DNA from: Rotaria sordida
Taxonomy: Eukaryota; Rotifera; Eurotatoria; Philodinida; Philodinidae
Length of the DNA: 64,000 nucleotides
Direction: 5' to 3'
NCBI GenBank assembly: GCA_905250125.1
Contig: CAJNOL010001077.1
Span: 1-64,000, forward strand
Positions 37,601 through 49,419 of the stretch are shown here, piece after piece. How positions within the stretch are numbered: the stretch's first letter is position 1; every line of letters begins with the position of its first letter. The notes below the pieces were generated by a model that made no database searches, was not told the DNA's origin, and saw nothing but the letters and a program-made list of their open reading frames with translations. Made by a program: the position numbers and the translations under genes.

Positions 37601-40018
37601 TTTAAAAGTGTTGAATCATTTTAATCGATTTTCTCTGGTAAAGATATAGATTTATTTTCCTAAAATTTTTCAATGAATATAATAATCATTGCAGATGAAC
37701 TTATAACTTTTTCTTTCGAGTCAATGAATTTTTTTCTGAGAACTCTTAGTTTTTAATTTGGAATATATTTTCTATGAGGACTACTTTTTTAACATTTTGA
37801 AATATGCGAATTAACTAATTAAAAATTTATAATGATCTTTTTGTCTTTTACTGCTTGTAGAGATCGAGTGAGTTTTTTTTATTTTTAGAGCCATTTTAGG
37901 GTTTTTATTTGATAAGATTTGTCGTCTGTTTCATATCCATTTTAATAATTTTAATATAGATAGCAAAACTAACAGAAATAAAAAAATTCGCTTTCAAATT
38001 TACCAAGAATGATTATACGTCATATATCATCAATTATACTATTTAGACAATAAGTTTAACTTTCAATTTCATTAGTGCCTATAATCATACATTATGCTCT
38101 AATAGCATAATTATAAGACATACATTTGGTGTAACGCAATCTTATTTTAAAAAAATCATCTCACTTGTGTCGATAAATCCTTTTAAAAAAAAATTTTTTT
38201 TTTTAATCATTCGATGTCCCTATGTCCCCGAGATGAAAAACTACGATACAAAACAATTCATCTACTAAATATTGAAATTTCATCAATCATTCAATATCTA
38301 TATATTTCACGAATAAAAAAATATATTATCGAAATATATATTCTACTGAACAAAATAAATATAGTCAACTTCACATCTCTATTATCAAGTAAAATTTAAA
38401 ATACAATTAAATCATATTAACCATGAACAAATTTAGTACTGCTGCAACCCCAGGTCGAGCACTCTAACCGGAACCGATAGGTTTTTTTTATACCCAAGTC
38501 CGAATCGGAACTAATCGACATCCGGAAGGTACTTTCATAGTACGGTTTTCAAAGTTTTATTTTTTATGAATTAGTCTATCTACAAAACAAGCAAGTGATT
38601 CCCTTGATGTCTCTCTACTTCTAAAATGCGATCAATTTCGTTAAGTATATACTTGTTTAGTGCTAATAATGCTAGAATCAAACGCAGTATTGGTGCCAAA
38701 CGTCAGCATTATGGATACATACATAAGCGCTTTTTCCCATTGTGATAATTCATTTTCTTTTTCATGTATTAAATTACCCACTTCTATGCTTGTCTATAAA
38801 TTAGCAGTTTGAAAATGTAAAAATATTTTGAAACATCGAGATCCCATTAATTGCCGGGTCGAGTCTGTGTATGAGGTCATATTCGAATTCAAACCGACAT
38901 CTTTTTTTTTTTATGTCCGGCATTCGAATTCATGCTTCACGCTGAAGTACAGAACATCATTCACGATATCTTTTATTAAAGAATTATAAAAACATTTTTT
39001 TTTTGTTCAATAAAGAAAAATTACATTGTTCAGTTTTGTCTAAGATCATATTAAATCTTTTGTTATAACAATAAATTATTCTCGAGCATTTTTACTCTTA
39101 TAAATAATAAGTTTCAAATCACATTATACATATTGCTTCTTTAGTTTATAAAATTTTTTTCTTAATACATTTTCTATTCATATGAAAAAAATTTCAATGT
39201 CAAACGGTCATTTTGATGTGCCATATGTGCATAAAGATAAACGATGTTACGGTCACTTTCTTTCTCATATGAATAATAGTTCATCTGTCTGTTTTATCGT
39301 TTCAATCCTGAACTCATGCGAATATGCATGGTCAATCAATTCTTATGACTATCAATGAAATATAGATCTTGATTGAAAAAAAAAGAAACAAACAAGGAAG
39401 TTATCTATTCAATTGAAAAAAATTAAATATTGATAAATATGATAAGAAATGAAACGAAAGAAGAGAAAGCATAGAGACAATATGAAAATGTTTTAATGTA
39501 TATATATATATATATATGACAAAAAGTAACGTCATCCATTATTCAAAAAGGATAATAATGGATTGTCTGTTTTGTTTTGTGTACAAAAGATCATTATGAA
39601 CTTTTATCCATTCGAACTTTGACATTTGACAAATTGAAAAAAGATGACTTCTTCATTTTCTTTTTTTTTTTTTCTAATTATTCTTTTTCTCTAATATGAT
39701 ATTCATATTCTTATTTTAGTGAATAATCGTGGTGTTCAATCGATTATTGGTATTATTTTTATTTGTTTGGCAATATTAATATTTTTATTTCATTCAAGTT
39801 TTCATTTTCTATGTCGATTACGAGATAAAGATAAAAATTTAATTAACAATAAAAAGTAAGTCAATAGATTTTCATTAATCTTCATCATTTCTTTTTGTTG
39901 ATATCTATTTGAAATTATTTTTTGATTCATTTGTAAAAATATCAATTGTATATCTTTGAACATACCTTGTCAAATTAAATCTCACTTTATTAGTTTTTGT
40001 CGTATAAAAAAGAATTAG
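34661..40018 (+). CDS. C-type lectin-EGF-transmembrane protein, copy 1 (with assembly gap)
   Basis: Exons: 34661-34778, 34830-34883, 34940 into the gap, 35249-35395, 35449-35655, 35714-35830, 39720-39855, 39994-40018. A signal peptide (MLTSIFLVLCLLHCHL) opens the protein. The lectin fold starts at TCPLGSFFYNGSCYF and continues after the gap with NRCRLLQAELWDIETVNEFD, then a last cysteine segment CLIIDISK...HYICKM. One EGF-like domain follows (SCYNNTRCGPHGQC...CICNFMYTGEYCDQ), then a single transmembrane helix and a short basic tail. It should sit on the cell surface with the lectin domain outside. Part of the lectin domain is lost in the 100-N gap. The 3.9-kb intron before the transmembrane exon holds a piggyBac relic. 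The paralogue at 47310-49419 has the same order and an EGF exon of identical length. Confidence 0.82.
35040..35139. other. Assembly gap (100 N)
   Basis: Exactly 100 undetermined bases, the usual placeholder for a gap of unknown size, inside the lectin-coding part of the gene. The 60 bases after it (35140-35199) do not clearly continue either flanking exon. Confidence 0.95.
36190..36640 (-). pseudogene. piggyBac-like transposase C-terminal relic
   Basis: On the minus strand, KWWPLCIFYGMIDIDAINPL is followed by VVWKAKNSQWN and RRLFWEELKLALVSHLL. These match the end of the DDE domain of piggyBac transposases (MIDIAxxNA...NPxWN...RRLFLxELA). Further down, KRCLICERS and, in another frame, CCNCSAFVYNEHSVKH with CITC form the cysteine-rich C-terminal finger; the shift occurs at an A run near 36305. 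The N-terminus and the first catalytic residues are missing. It lies in the long intron of the first CTLD-EGF gene. Confidence 0.72.
36830..38600. repeat. Repeat-derived intron sequence with CCGGTT motifs
   Basis: Segments near 36838-37190 and 38440-38560 contain GGTTCCGGTTT, AACCGGTTTT and CGGAACCGATAG-like words in otherwise AT-rich intron. They recall the hAT-type element at 42064-42507, but I cannot define ends or target duplications. No gene is visible. Confidence 0.35.
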
Positions 40019-40579
40019 TGACTGTAGTTGAACGGTTTATTATTTATAAAAGAAGAGCTCAAAAAAAAAAAAAAAAAAAAGCGAACCGAAAGAAAAGATA
40101 TTCTCGTGCATGATATGGTCAATGATGATGGATTACATTACAGTGTCCCCAATTAAAGTAGGTGGCGAGACACATTGAGGCTCGATGATATCATTATTTT
40201 CGAATTTACAATCACTCATAGTATAGACACATTTACAGAGACAATTACAGAGCAAAATAGTAAAATCGGTATTGCTTGCATCATTTTCATTGACTATCTG
40301 TTGATCAAAATTCATTGTGAATGATGGACACATGTGGGTGTGGATGTATATATATGGACTCGTTTATTATACAACTCTTTCATACGGCTCGACGATGATG
40401 ATGATGATAAATGCGATCATGAGAGTATAGACGAACGGACAATATATATACATATATATATATACATACGCATATTTATCTTTTATGAGCATCTGTTAAA
40501 AAAATCTTACACAACTCTCATATTCGTATATGTAACTTTTTTTTTTTTTTTTTTTTCTTTCCTATCTCTTATTCATCAT
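40019..40579. promoter_or_regulatory. Upstream region of the STRA6-like gene
   Basis: Between the stop of the first CTLD gene and the ATG at 40580. It contains an 18-bp A run, TATATA tracts and a long T run just before the start. An in-frame upstream ATG at 40334 would add low-complexity sequence, so I do not use it. Confidence 0.35.
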
Positions 40580-43500
40580 ATGAACAAACGAAATAAAAAT
40601 AAAATCAACCATGAACTTCATTTCCTTCCTGTTCATTTTAGTTTTATGTCTACAATAAATTCTCATCGTCATTCATGTGAAAAATTTTATTCAATTCCAA
40701 ATATATCATCTGATCAATTAATTCTTAAAGATGGTTTAAAAAATCCAGCATTTTCAAATGATAATGAATCATCAACAATGGTAATAAATTCTCCACATAC
40801 AATTGTTCATCTTCGTCGTTATTCAACAAATTCTTCATCAAAATCATCATCATCATCAATTTTTTGTCATCATTCATTTTTATATTATTTTTGGCGTTTA
40901 TTTATTTGTTTAATAACAATAATTTTTGCAACATTTTGTTGTCATACAATTTATCAATTTAAAATTCAACATTTAAATACTTATGAAAAATTTCATAATA
41001 TAACAAAAGAAAAAACATTAAAAATATGTCAATTATTTCAAACAAATTTAAATTTATATTATAAAATTCCAGCTAATTATATATCATTATGTATTTTATT
41101 TATTCTTATTTTAATTCAAATTTTATTTGAAAATTTTTCTTGTCGAAAAAAACGAACATTTAAATCATTTTGGCAACATATATCAATACCTATGATATTT
41201 AATTCTCATTCACATATTTATCGTTTTCAATCGGCTGCTGTATTTGGTATAATAGCATTAGAAATTTTACATATATTTGATGAATATATAATTAATGGTG
41301 CTAAACATTTTCAACATGGACCATTAATTGATTTAATTATACAATTTGGTATTGGTCTTATGTTAGGTTTAAGATATTTTCCAATTTTATCAATATTTGA
41401 AAAAGAAAATAATTATGAAAATCGTTTAGAAAATCTTATATCATATGGTTTAGGTACAATTTATCTATATTGTGAAATTATTTTTAAATTACAATCTGAT
41501 ATTAATTGTACATTTGATAAAAGAAAAATATCAATTATTAAAGATACATTAGAAAAACTTCAACAAATGGGTATTAATATTAAACAATATATGATTACAA
41601 ATTTAGGTAAATATATTTATTTTAATTGAATTATAGAATTTTTTTCCTATGATAGATATTCAATGCTATAATGAACATAGAAAGACAATGTATAGTAAAC
41701 AAAAGAAAGTTTTTTTTTTTTTTATAACAAGGAAGAAAGAATATCCCTGTCTTTCGACAGATTCATTAGTATGATGACTTCTCTATAGCTAATACTAGCT
41801 GTAGCTCTGAACAGAAGACCGGCCTGATGCAAAGTTCTTGCTTGAGCTTCTCGTACACATTAACTAATCACGAGAACAATGTATATTATCGAACGGGTGA
41901 TTTGAGACAAACAGTCATTAGTGACTTGTCCAGAGTAGAGCTCATCGAGTTGGTTCCGGACACGATGGAGCTCTAGTTCAGGGTCATTTCATAGCTGGTG
42001 GTGCCAAAGTTTGAATACGTGCGGTCAGCAGTTTCCGGGAATTATTGGGATTTTTCTATAAAGCAGGGTTGGAACCGGTCCGGCCGGACCGGTACCGGAC
42101 CGGTTGAAGAAATCAACCGGGCCGGTAAAGACCGGAATTTCACCGGTTGAAAGTTTTCAAAAATCTTCTTTGTTAACCCTGTTTTTGACCATAAAAACTA
42201 AGGTGTCACATGTTTTTTCTGTCAGAATACGTAAAAAAGTGCTCAAAATATATGTTATATTAATCGTTTTTTCTGAGGTTCTCTTTAAAAAGGTTCATTA
42301 CGATGAGTGTCTTTTACCTGCGCCTTAAACTATTTCATATTTGGAGCCATTTTTTTCTAAAAATCGGTTTTCAAAAAAAGATTCGACATTTTTTAACCGG
42401 TTTTCACCGGTTGGACATGTGATTCCAACCGGCCGGACCGGACCGGTAGGATTTTTCAACCGGCCGGACCGGACCGTTTTAATATTTCTCAACCGGTTCC
42501 ACGCCTGCTATAAGGACTGACTCTTCAGAACTATAGCTATCGTTTGATACAGTTAAAATATATTATATGCTATCAATAGATAACTCCCGGTAGTTCAATA
42601 GAATAAATGATGAATTTCATCTTATATAATTAAAATTTAATATATATATATATAGGTACGAATCGAACTGGAAAATTCAATGAAACATATATAAATACAC
42701 ATTATTGGTATAATAATAAAATACAAAAATATCCTGAAAATTTAACATATGATGATAAATATGAAATTGAAAATGAATTAATAAATTTAAATTATTCATT
42801 AGAATTAAATAAACAAAGTATATTATATAATATATTAAGAAATGCTCCATATTATTATTTTATTGTTTATTTGGCTGTTTGTTTAACAATATTATTTTTA
42901 AATACATTTCGTGGTAAATTAAAAAAATCATCATCATTACAAACATTACCACGTTGGAAATATGTTAAATATAATCTATTAAAATCATCAAAATTTATTC
43001 ATTCATATCAACAATATGAATATTCACGTTTATTTCGTTGTTTAAATTTTTTAATAAATTTTTTTAAAAAATATATTTATTCTATACGTTTACATTTTCG
43101 TTATTCAAAATTAATTATATGTATATATACAAGTGCATTTACACTTGTTTATTATTTTACATTTTGGATTCAAGATCATACATATATATTAACAAAAAAA
43201 TTATTATTATTTCTTAATTTAATTCTATGTGGTTTAGCTGATTTATCAAAAGATTTATGTTATAATTTAAATTTATATCATATTAATCAAGATATTAAAT
43301 ATATTTGTTTATTAACAGCATTTATAACATGTTTACAATTATTTTTTGGTTTAAAACATTATCAAATACAAATGTGTAATGCATATAAAGGAATATTTAT
43401 TGATATACCAAAACCGAAAACTATTTCATCAGTATCAATTATTAGTCGATCAATACATTATCCAGGACGATTTATGGGTATATTCGTTAGAGTTTGTTTT

Positions 43501-46500
43501 TTTTGTTAGGAAAATTTATTGAATCATAATAGGCAAAAAGAAAGTAGTATTTTATATAGAGAAGTACTTCAAAATTAGAACTCGCTGGATCCAAATTTGA
43601 AAATTTTAGATCTCATTGAATCGTACTTAGATACTCTAAATGAAATTTTGGAAAAACATGTGTTGAAGTATACCCTAGTCGACTCTTCCCAATGAAATCA
43701 TCGGAGAGTTCCCTGAAAAATGTGAAATCTCTATCGTGAGTCCCCCGGAGGATTTGCATATATCAGGATCCTCCTAAAACTCCCCGGGAAGTCTCTCTAA
43801 AATTTTCATAAATTTGAATTTTTCAGAAAATTTCAATGGTCGCTTCTGGAGAGATCCCGATAATACTCATCAATTCCCTGGAAAGTCACTTGGAAATCTC
43901 CGCGAAGTCTCTGTGGAGTCCTTGAATCCCCTACTAACTTCCCCGCGATTCTTCTAGGGAGTCTCGACTAGGGTAGGGGTAAAAATTCGGACCTCTCACT
44001 GTATATCGATAACGTCTCGTTACAATATATGAACTAAACTCCTCCCCGTAATAGAAGATCCCCCTTTAATTAATTAATTTTTTGCTAATTAGAAACTTTA
44101 ATTAGGGAATTTCCGTATAGAAGTGCACAGTTTTTAAGGTTTTCAGCTGGGAATATTTCGAAAGTGAGTGGAAATGTATCTCTCAAAACCATGGAAATCC
44201 CTATGAGAGTCTTGAAAATCGCTCTAGCTTTCTGGAAAACCATATTTAGTTAATAATTGCTAAAAAACCTAGGACATAATAGAAGGTCAGGGGTCTTCTA
44301 ATGCGGGGAGGGATTTACTTATTGCATAAAAGGATAGTGAAGAAATGTGTTCCAAAACAGATAGAATAAATAATCTTCCTGTGATTAGCAACAGTAGCTA
44401 TATCGTGTTTCTCATTTTAATTCTGCAGGACTTGCGCTAACAGCTTTTTCAGATGACTACATCCTTTCAAGCCAAAAATTTTCGATATCGAGACCGGTAC
44501 TAAACCGGCAGGTTCTAATTCATATAGTATTTAATACTATGAATATGAACTTGGAGAAGAGAAGAAAACAAAATATGCAATCAGAAATAAATCTGTACTA
44601 AAGAATAGAATAAGATTTGTATTGTTTCTTATCAAAGATAGTGTATAAATAGAGATATAAGCCCATAGATTAGCCGGCAGCAGCTGAAGTTTTGAAATCG
44701 CAGTGGAAGAAAATGTTGATAGAGAACGTAATGATAAGAAACTAGACAAAAACACTCCCTTGAAAATTTATCCTGAATGTTGAAAGTTTTTAGAAATCTA
44801 CGATCTAAAGTGGACCGCAAAAGTTTAAGACACTTTTATTTTTGAAATTTTCCATCGAAGATAAGTAGCAAGGTCAAATCCAAATAATGATTTAGATAGC
44901 TCTTAAAATTCCCTATCGATTATAATATGTGTCAAATTTTCAAAAGAAAGTTTGTGAAGAGAATTTTCCAGGAAACCGTGCTAGGAGGATTTCAAGTCTT
45001 AGAGGATTTTGATAGAAAGATTTTTCAATATAAGCATCTAAAGGAGCAGAAAATTCTGAACAAAATGAAGGATCGCCCAGCTCTTTACAATATTCCGTCA
45101 CAAAGCTATAAGGATTAGAAAAAACGAAAAAATGCCATTTTAATCGAATTTTATGGTTTTTTTTTTGATAAAAATCGACGAAAAACGTTTTTTTCTAATG
45201 CTTATAAGTTCATGACAGTAAATTGACAGAGCTGGACGATCCTTCATTTTGTTCAGAATTTTTTGCTCTTTCAGATGGTTATATTAAAAAAATCTTTCTG
45301 TCAAAATTCTCTATGACTTCAAATCCTCTGGCACAGTTTTCTGGAAAACTCTCTTCACAAAATTTCTTATGAAAATTTGAAACATATCGTATTCGATAGG
45401 GAATTTCAAGAGCTATCCAAATCACTATTTGGATTTGACCTAACTACTCATCTTTGATGAAAAACTTCAAAAATAGAAATGTTTTAAACAGTTGCGGTCT
45501 ACTTTATTTTGACGGGCTTCTCGGACATCATGAAATAAGTGAATAAATCAGAGAGAGATTTTTTTGACATATCGTCATCCGAACTCTAAACTCCTACCCT
45601 ACGCAGAGTTCTAATTAGAGAAATTATTTCAAAAGTGATTATTTTTTTCCCTCGGATATGTTTTGAAACAGATAAAAGGATGTAAATTTATTCGGAACTA
45701 TTGGACTCGCACTTACACCAAATCAATGTTTAAGGAGATGGTGAATACAAAAAATCTTATTGAATAAAATACATTGTCTTGAATTATAACTTATTAAAAA
45801 TTCAACTAGAAATTATTCTATACTATTGAAAATAATCACCTCCTAATAAAAAAAGATCATGTTGAATTATAAACTATTCATTTCTTTTTTTTTTTTTTGT
45901 CAGCCACTATTTTAGAACTTTTCCTTATAAATTTCGCTTTATTTTATTTTTCAGGTTCATTAGTTTACAGTTATGGATTTTTATTTTTATTTATATCAAT
46001 ATTTTATATTCTTTCTCGTTATATATTTTATTCATTAATTATTTTGGAATTTATATCAAAATTATTATTACCAATGATAATATTCTTTTTATTTCAATTA
46101 TTATTTGTACGTCTTTTATGTAAATTATTATTTATACAAAATAATCATTTACTTGCATTACGTAATCTTCGTCTTTATTATACATTTTCATATTTTAGTT
46201 TTTTTTTCGATTGTTTTCTTGGTTTTATAATGTGTTTATCACGTATATCAAAAGGTTTTTTTTGTACATTAATCTTTTTTGCACGTCTTGATTATTCAGC
46301 ATATGGACGAGGTTTAGAAATGTATGATTCATCATATGCATCTTATGTTAGTTTTTTTCATATTGAAAGAAATCAACGACATCCTGTTTTAAATGTATTT
46401 ATTGATATTATAAGACAACGTCTTATTGATATAAGAAAATTAAAATTAAAATTAACAATGGAAAATATTAATCAAACATATGAAAATGAAAAATTCTCAC

Positions 46501-46667
46501 AATTAAGACGTTTTCGTTGGGCATTAGCATATACATTAATTCATAATGAACAATTAAAACGTTATAGAAAACATCGATTATGTTCTACAAAAACTAATCA
46601 ATCAAAAACATTAGAACGTATATTTGATAAAATTGGTTTATCACAAACATTACCAAGAAAATATTAA
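40580..46667 (+). CDS. STRA6-like multipass membrane receptor/retinoid transporter
   Basis: Three exons: 40580-41606, 42656-43477, 45904-46667; phases agree and give about 870 residues. Many hydrophobic segments alternate with loops. The C-terminus is diagnostic: YVSFFHIERNQRHPVLNVF matches the YRNFLKIEVSQSHP region of vertebrate STRA6. RRFRWALAYTLIHNEQLKRY matches its RARWGLAYTLLHNPTLQVF tail. STRA6 is the cell-surface receptor that takes retinol from retinol-binding protein. Whether the invertebrate homologue moves retinol is unknown. The protein is longer than human STRA6 (667), mainly from a Ser/His-rich N-terminus of about 100 residues and expanded loops. I start at MNKRNKNKINHELHF; a start at MSTINSHRHSC is also possible. 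Intron 1 carries a hAT-type element and intron 2 a palindromic element. Confidence 0.8.
42064..42507. mobile_element. 444-bp hAT-type MITE with 8-bp target duplication
   Basis: Ends CAGGGTTGGAACCGG and, inverted, CCGGTTCCACGCCTG. Flanking octamers CTATAAAG (42056-42063) and CTATAAGG (42508-42515) differ at one base, an 8-bp duplication as made by hAT transposases. The element is rich in CCGGCCGGACCGG clusters, far above local GC. It lies in intron 1 of the STRA6-like gene. Confidence 0.82.
43660..43980. repeat. Irregular GGGAGTC/CCCCGGA-type repeats in STRA6 intron 2
   Basis: Short degenerate units such as CCCCGGGAAGTC, CCCGGAGGA and CCGCGAAGTC recur at irregular spacing. GC is higher than in the flanking intron. 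No coding frame runs through them. Confidence 0.45.
44808..45504. mobile_element. 697-bp palindromic element with TA duplication
   Basis: Ends AAGTGGACCGCAA and, inverted, TTGCGGTCTACTT. The arms are about 340 bp with scattered mismatches. TA flanks both sides (44806-44807, 45505-45506). It sits in intron 2 of the STRA6-like gene and encodes nothing recognisable. TA duplication points to Tc1/mariner-type mobilisation. Confidence 0.75.
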
Positions 46668-47309
46668 AATAAAGATAAACACTTCTTTTTTTTTTCTTGT
46701 AAAAAGAAAACAACCGGTGAATTTCTTCTGTTTGTTTTTTTTTTTTTCGTTCGCTTATTTAGTATTGTATTATATGAATAAAGAAGAAAAAAATAACTTA
46801 AACGAAAGACTCAATTAGTTCATACTTATGAAGTATAGAGATCAGATTTCAAAACATTCGACATACTTATGCAATAATTAGATGTGAATGAATGATATTT
46901 AAATAATGTATCAAGAAAAAAAAGAAGAAAGAACAACGAAGGATCAGTATATAGTTACATCAGACAAACATGCAATTGTTCATTCTTCATTTATTCAATC
47001 CTTGATGAATTGTTCATATGTCCTCGTTTTATTACCTTGACCATTATTCTTACGTGAAGATAACCTCTGGTCATCTCCAAATGACCTTTAAATAGAAAAC
47101 ATCAAATAATGTATCTTGAATGAGCACATCTGCATGACCATTTGTCTTTTTTTTTTTTTTTGAAATAATACAGGTCATGGTTGATTGCTCTCTTTCTTTC
47201 TTTCTTGTCTTTTCTTTTTTTCTTTTCTCTTTAAGGTTATGAGTGAGTTCATTCGATCACGAATGTTCAAACGACAAACTCATTTTTTGAGATATATTGT
47301 GCAATAGAA
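46668..47309. other. Intergenic, no gene seen
   Basis: Short AT-rich spacer between the STRA6-like and second CTLD genes, with T-rich and TTTC tracts. Confidence 0.5.
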
Positions 47310-49419
47310 ATGATAAATAAACTTCAACAACGAATTACATCATTTTATTATTTATTCATTTTAATCATATTTTTATTAACAATTCAACCTATATTTAGTA
47401 ATAAAATAGTTGATTTAATTTATACAATAAGAAATAAAACTACTGATGATAGTCGATTAAAAAATAATTTAGGTATGGGTGGGTTTTTTTTTTTTCTATT
47501 ATTTTAAAATTTATTTATTTATTTATTTAGTATCAGAATTTCATGATATTCTACAAGCAATTCAAGATCATTTATATAATACAAGTATTTCAGGTTAATA
47601 TTTATCTATTTAAATATTGAATTTTATTTTTTATTTTTGTTTTTTTTTTAGTTTGTCTTCCTGGTTTTCAATTTTATGGTGGTTCATGTTATTTATTATC
47701 TTCAAATAAATCAACATGGTTATCAGCATCAAAAAGTTGTTTAAAAATACGTAATTCAACTTTAGTTACATTTGAAACTTATGATGAACTTGATTTTGTT
47801 GTGGAAAATTTATTAAAACCATTACGTATTAATCAAGCATTTATTGGTTTAAATGCAAGTGATATTGGTCAATGGTATTGGCTTGATGGACGAACATTTT
47901 GGGATTCTATGTTTGGACCTTTATTTTATGTTTATAGACCAGAAACATCACATTGTGGATTAATTAATCTTGTTAATAGAACTAAAGTTGCTATTGAAGG
48001 AAGAGATTGTTTTAATGATGAAGCACGATTTATTTGTAAATATGGTAAGACATACAAAAAAAAAGAGTATTATTATCATTAATTAAATATTGTTTTTATT
48101 AATAAAACGTTAGGTCGATTTGAACTTTTGTTTTTTCTATTAAATAAAAAATAGATTTTATTAATCGATAGTAGAGACAATCTTTAGAATTATGTACTCG
48201 AGATAACTCCAAAGTAAAGAGTTCTTATCAACTGAAATTTCCGAGAGTTTTTTTCCAAAAAAAAATAAAAAATCCTCTTGACAAGAGATTGCGTGTTGTG
48301 TCGGAAAAAATATCGAAGCGTGGACGCAGTATAGACAGTCACGATTAACAGTAATTGGAGAAGGCTTTTTTTTTTCCTCTCATATTTTTAATGCATTGTA
48401 ATATTTCTTACAAAAATAGTATTTCATTTCTCAACACTCAAATATGAATAACATCAAAAAAAAGAATATTTAAATACGCAAGATATAACTTGATGTACAC
48501 ATATTTTTATAGAATGTTTGTTTTAATCTAAAATATGATGCTCATTATAATGAAAGTTTTGAATTAAGTCGATTTGCTATCAGGGTATATTTTTTTAATC
48601 AACGTTGATCAGGATTTTATTCATAAGCTGAATAAAAGAATATCAAAAGCAGATCTACACCGAAATTCTGCTTTTTTATTTTTCGGTATATACCGAAAGC
48701 ACACTCAGTTCTAAAGACAAATTCTTTTAAACTTTTGTTAGTTTGATCAAGACATCGTTGTCGATCCAATATGAGCTCAAACGGTGGATACCAATTCAAG
48801 TGATTCTCTCGTAAAAATTAACGACAATTCTTACTACTTAATAAGATCCTTATGTAGTCTTTGAGAAAGATTCTACAAATGATTTGATCTTGAAAGATTT
48901 ATGTTTATTTTAGTTCAAAATCATTGTTATCAAAAACATGTATGTGGTCGTGGTGGTGAATGTATGAATATTGGTTTGACATATCGATGTCGATGTAATT
49001 TTTTATATCGTGGTCGAAAATGTGATCAATGTGAGTTATTATTAAATAATTTATAATAATATTTGAATTATTGCAAGAAAATTTGGACTTTTTTTTCTTT
49101 TTGTAGTAAGTTCAAAAGCTATTCAATCAATAATTGCTTTGATTATTATTATTCTAATGGTTTTAATTGTATGTTGTTTAAAATTTGATATTTGTTTACA
49201 ATGTAAATCAAAGAAAAAGTATGTTTATATTTATTTTAAATAAAAGATAGATATATATATATATATTTTTATTCTCTTCTTAGATGTCATTCAATTGATG
49301 ATTTATTTAATGAAAATCAAATGATTTTAGGTAATAAAAAAAAAAAAAAATTTATTTTTAATTCTCTTTTATTTTCTTTAGAAGGACATAAGAAAAAAAA
49401 ATCAATGATCAATTATTAG
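47310..49419 (+). CDS. C-type lectin-EGF-transmembrane protein, copy 2
   Basis: Seven exons: 47310-47472, 47531-47593, 47652-48044, 48914-49030, 49107-49218, 49284-49330, 49382-49419, all phases consistent, about 310 residues. A signal peptide/anchor (YYLFILIIFLLTIQPIFS) is followed by a short spacer and a full lectin domain. That domain runs from VCLPGFQFYGGSCYLL to DEARFICKY, with WYWLDGRTFWD as the core WIG/WND-like region. One EGF-like domain follows (HCYQKHVCGRGGEC...CRCNFLYRGRKCDQ), then a transmembrane helix and a lysine-rich tail ending KKKKSMINY. No EPN or QPD sugar-binding triad is obvious, so carbohydrate binding is not assured. The donor of exon 2 (CAG|GTTAAT) is weak but keeps phase. 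Confidence 0.85.

Noticed and set aside
40133..40333. 66-residue minus-strand frame with several cysteines
   Set aside because: No splice partner or recognisable domain; lies in the upstream region of the STRA6-like gene.
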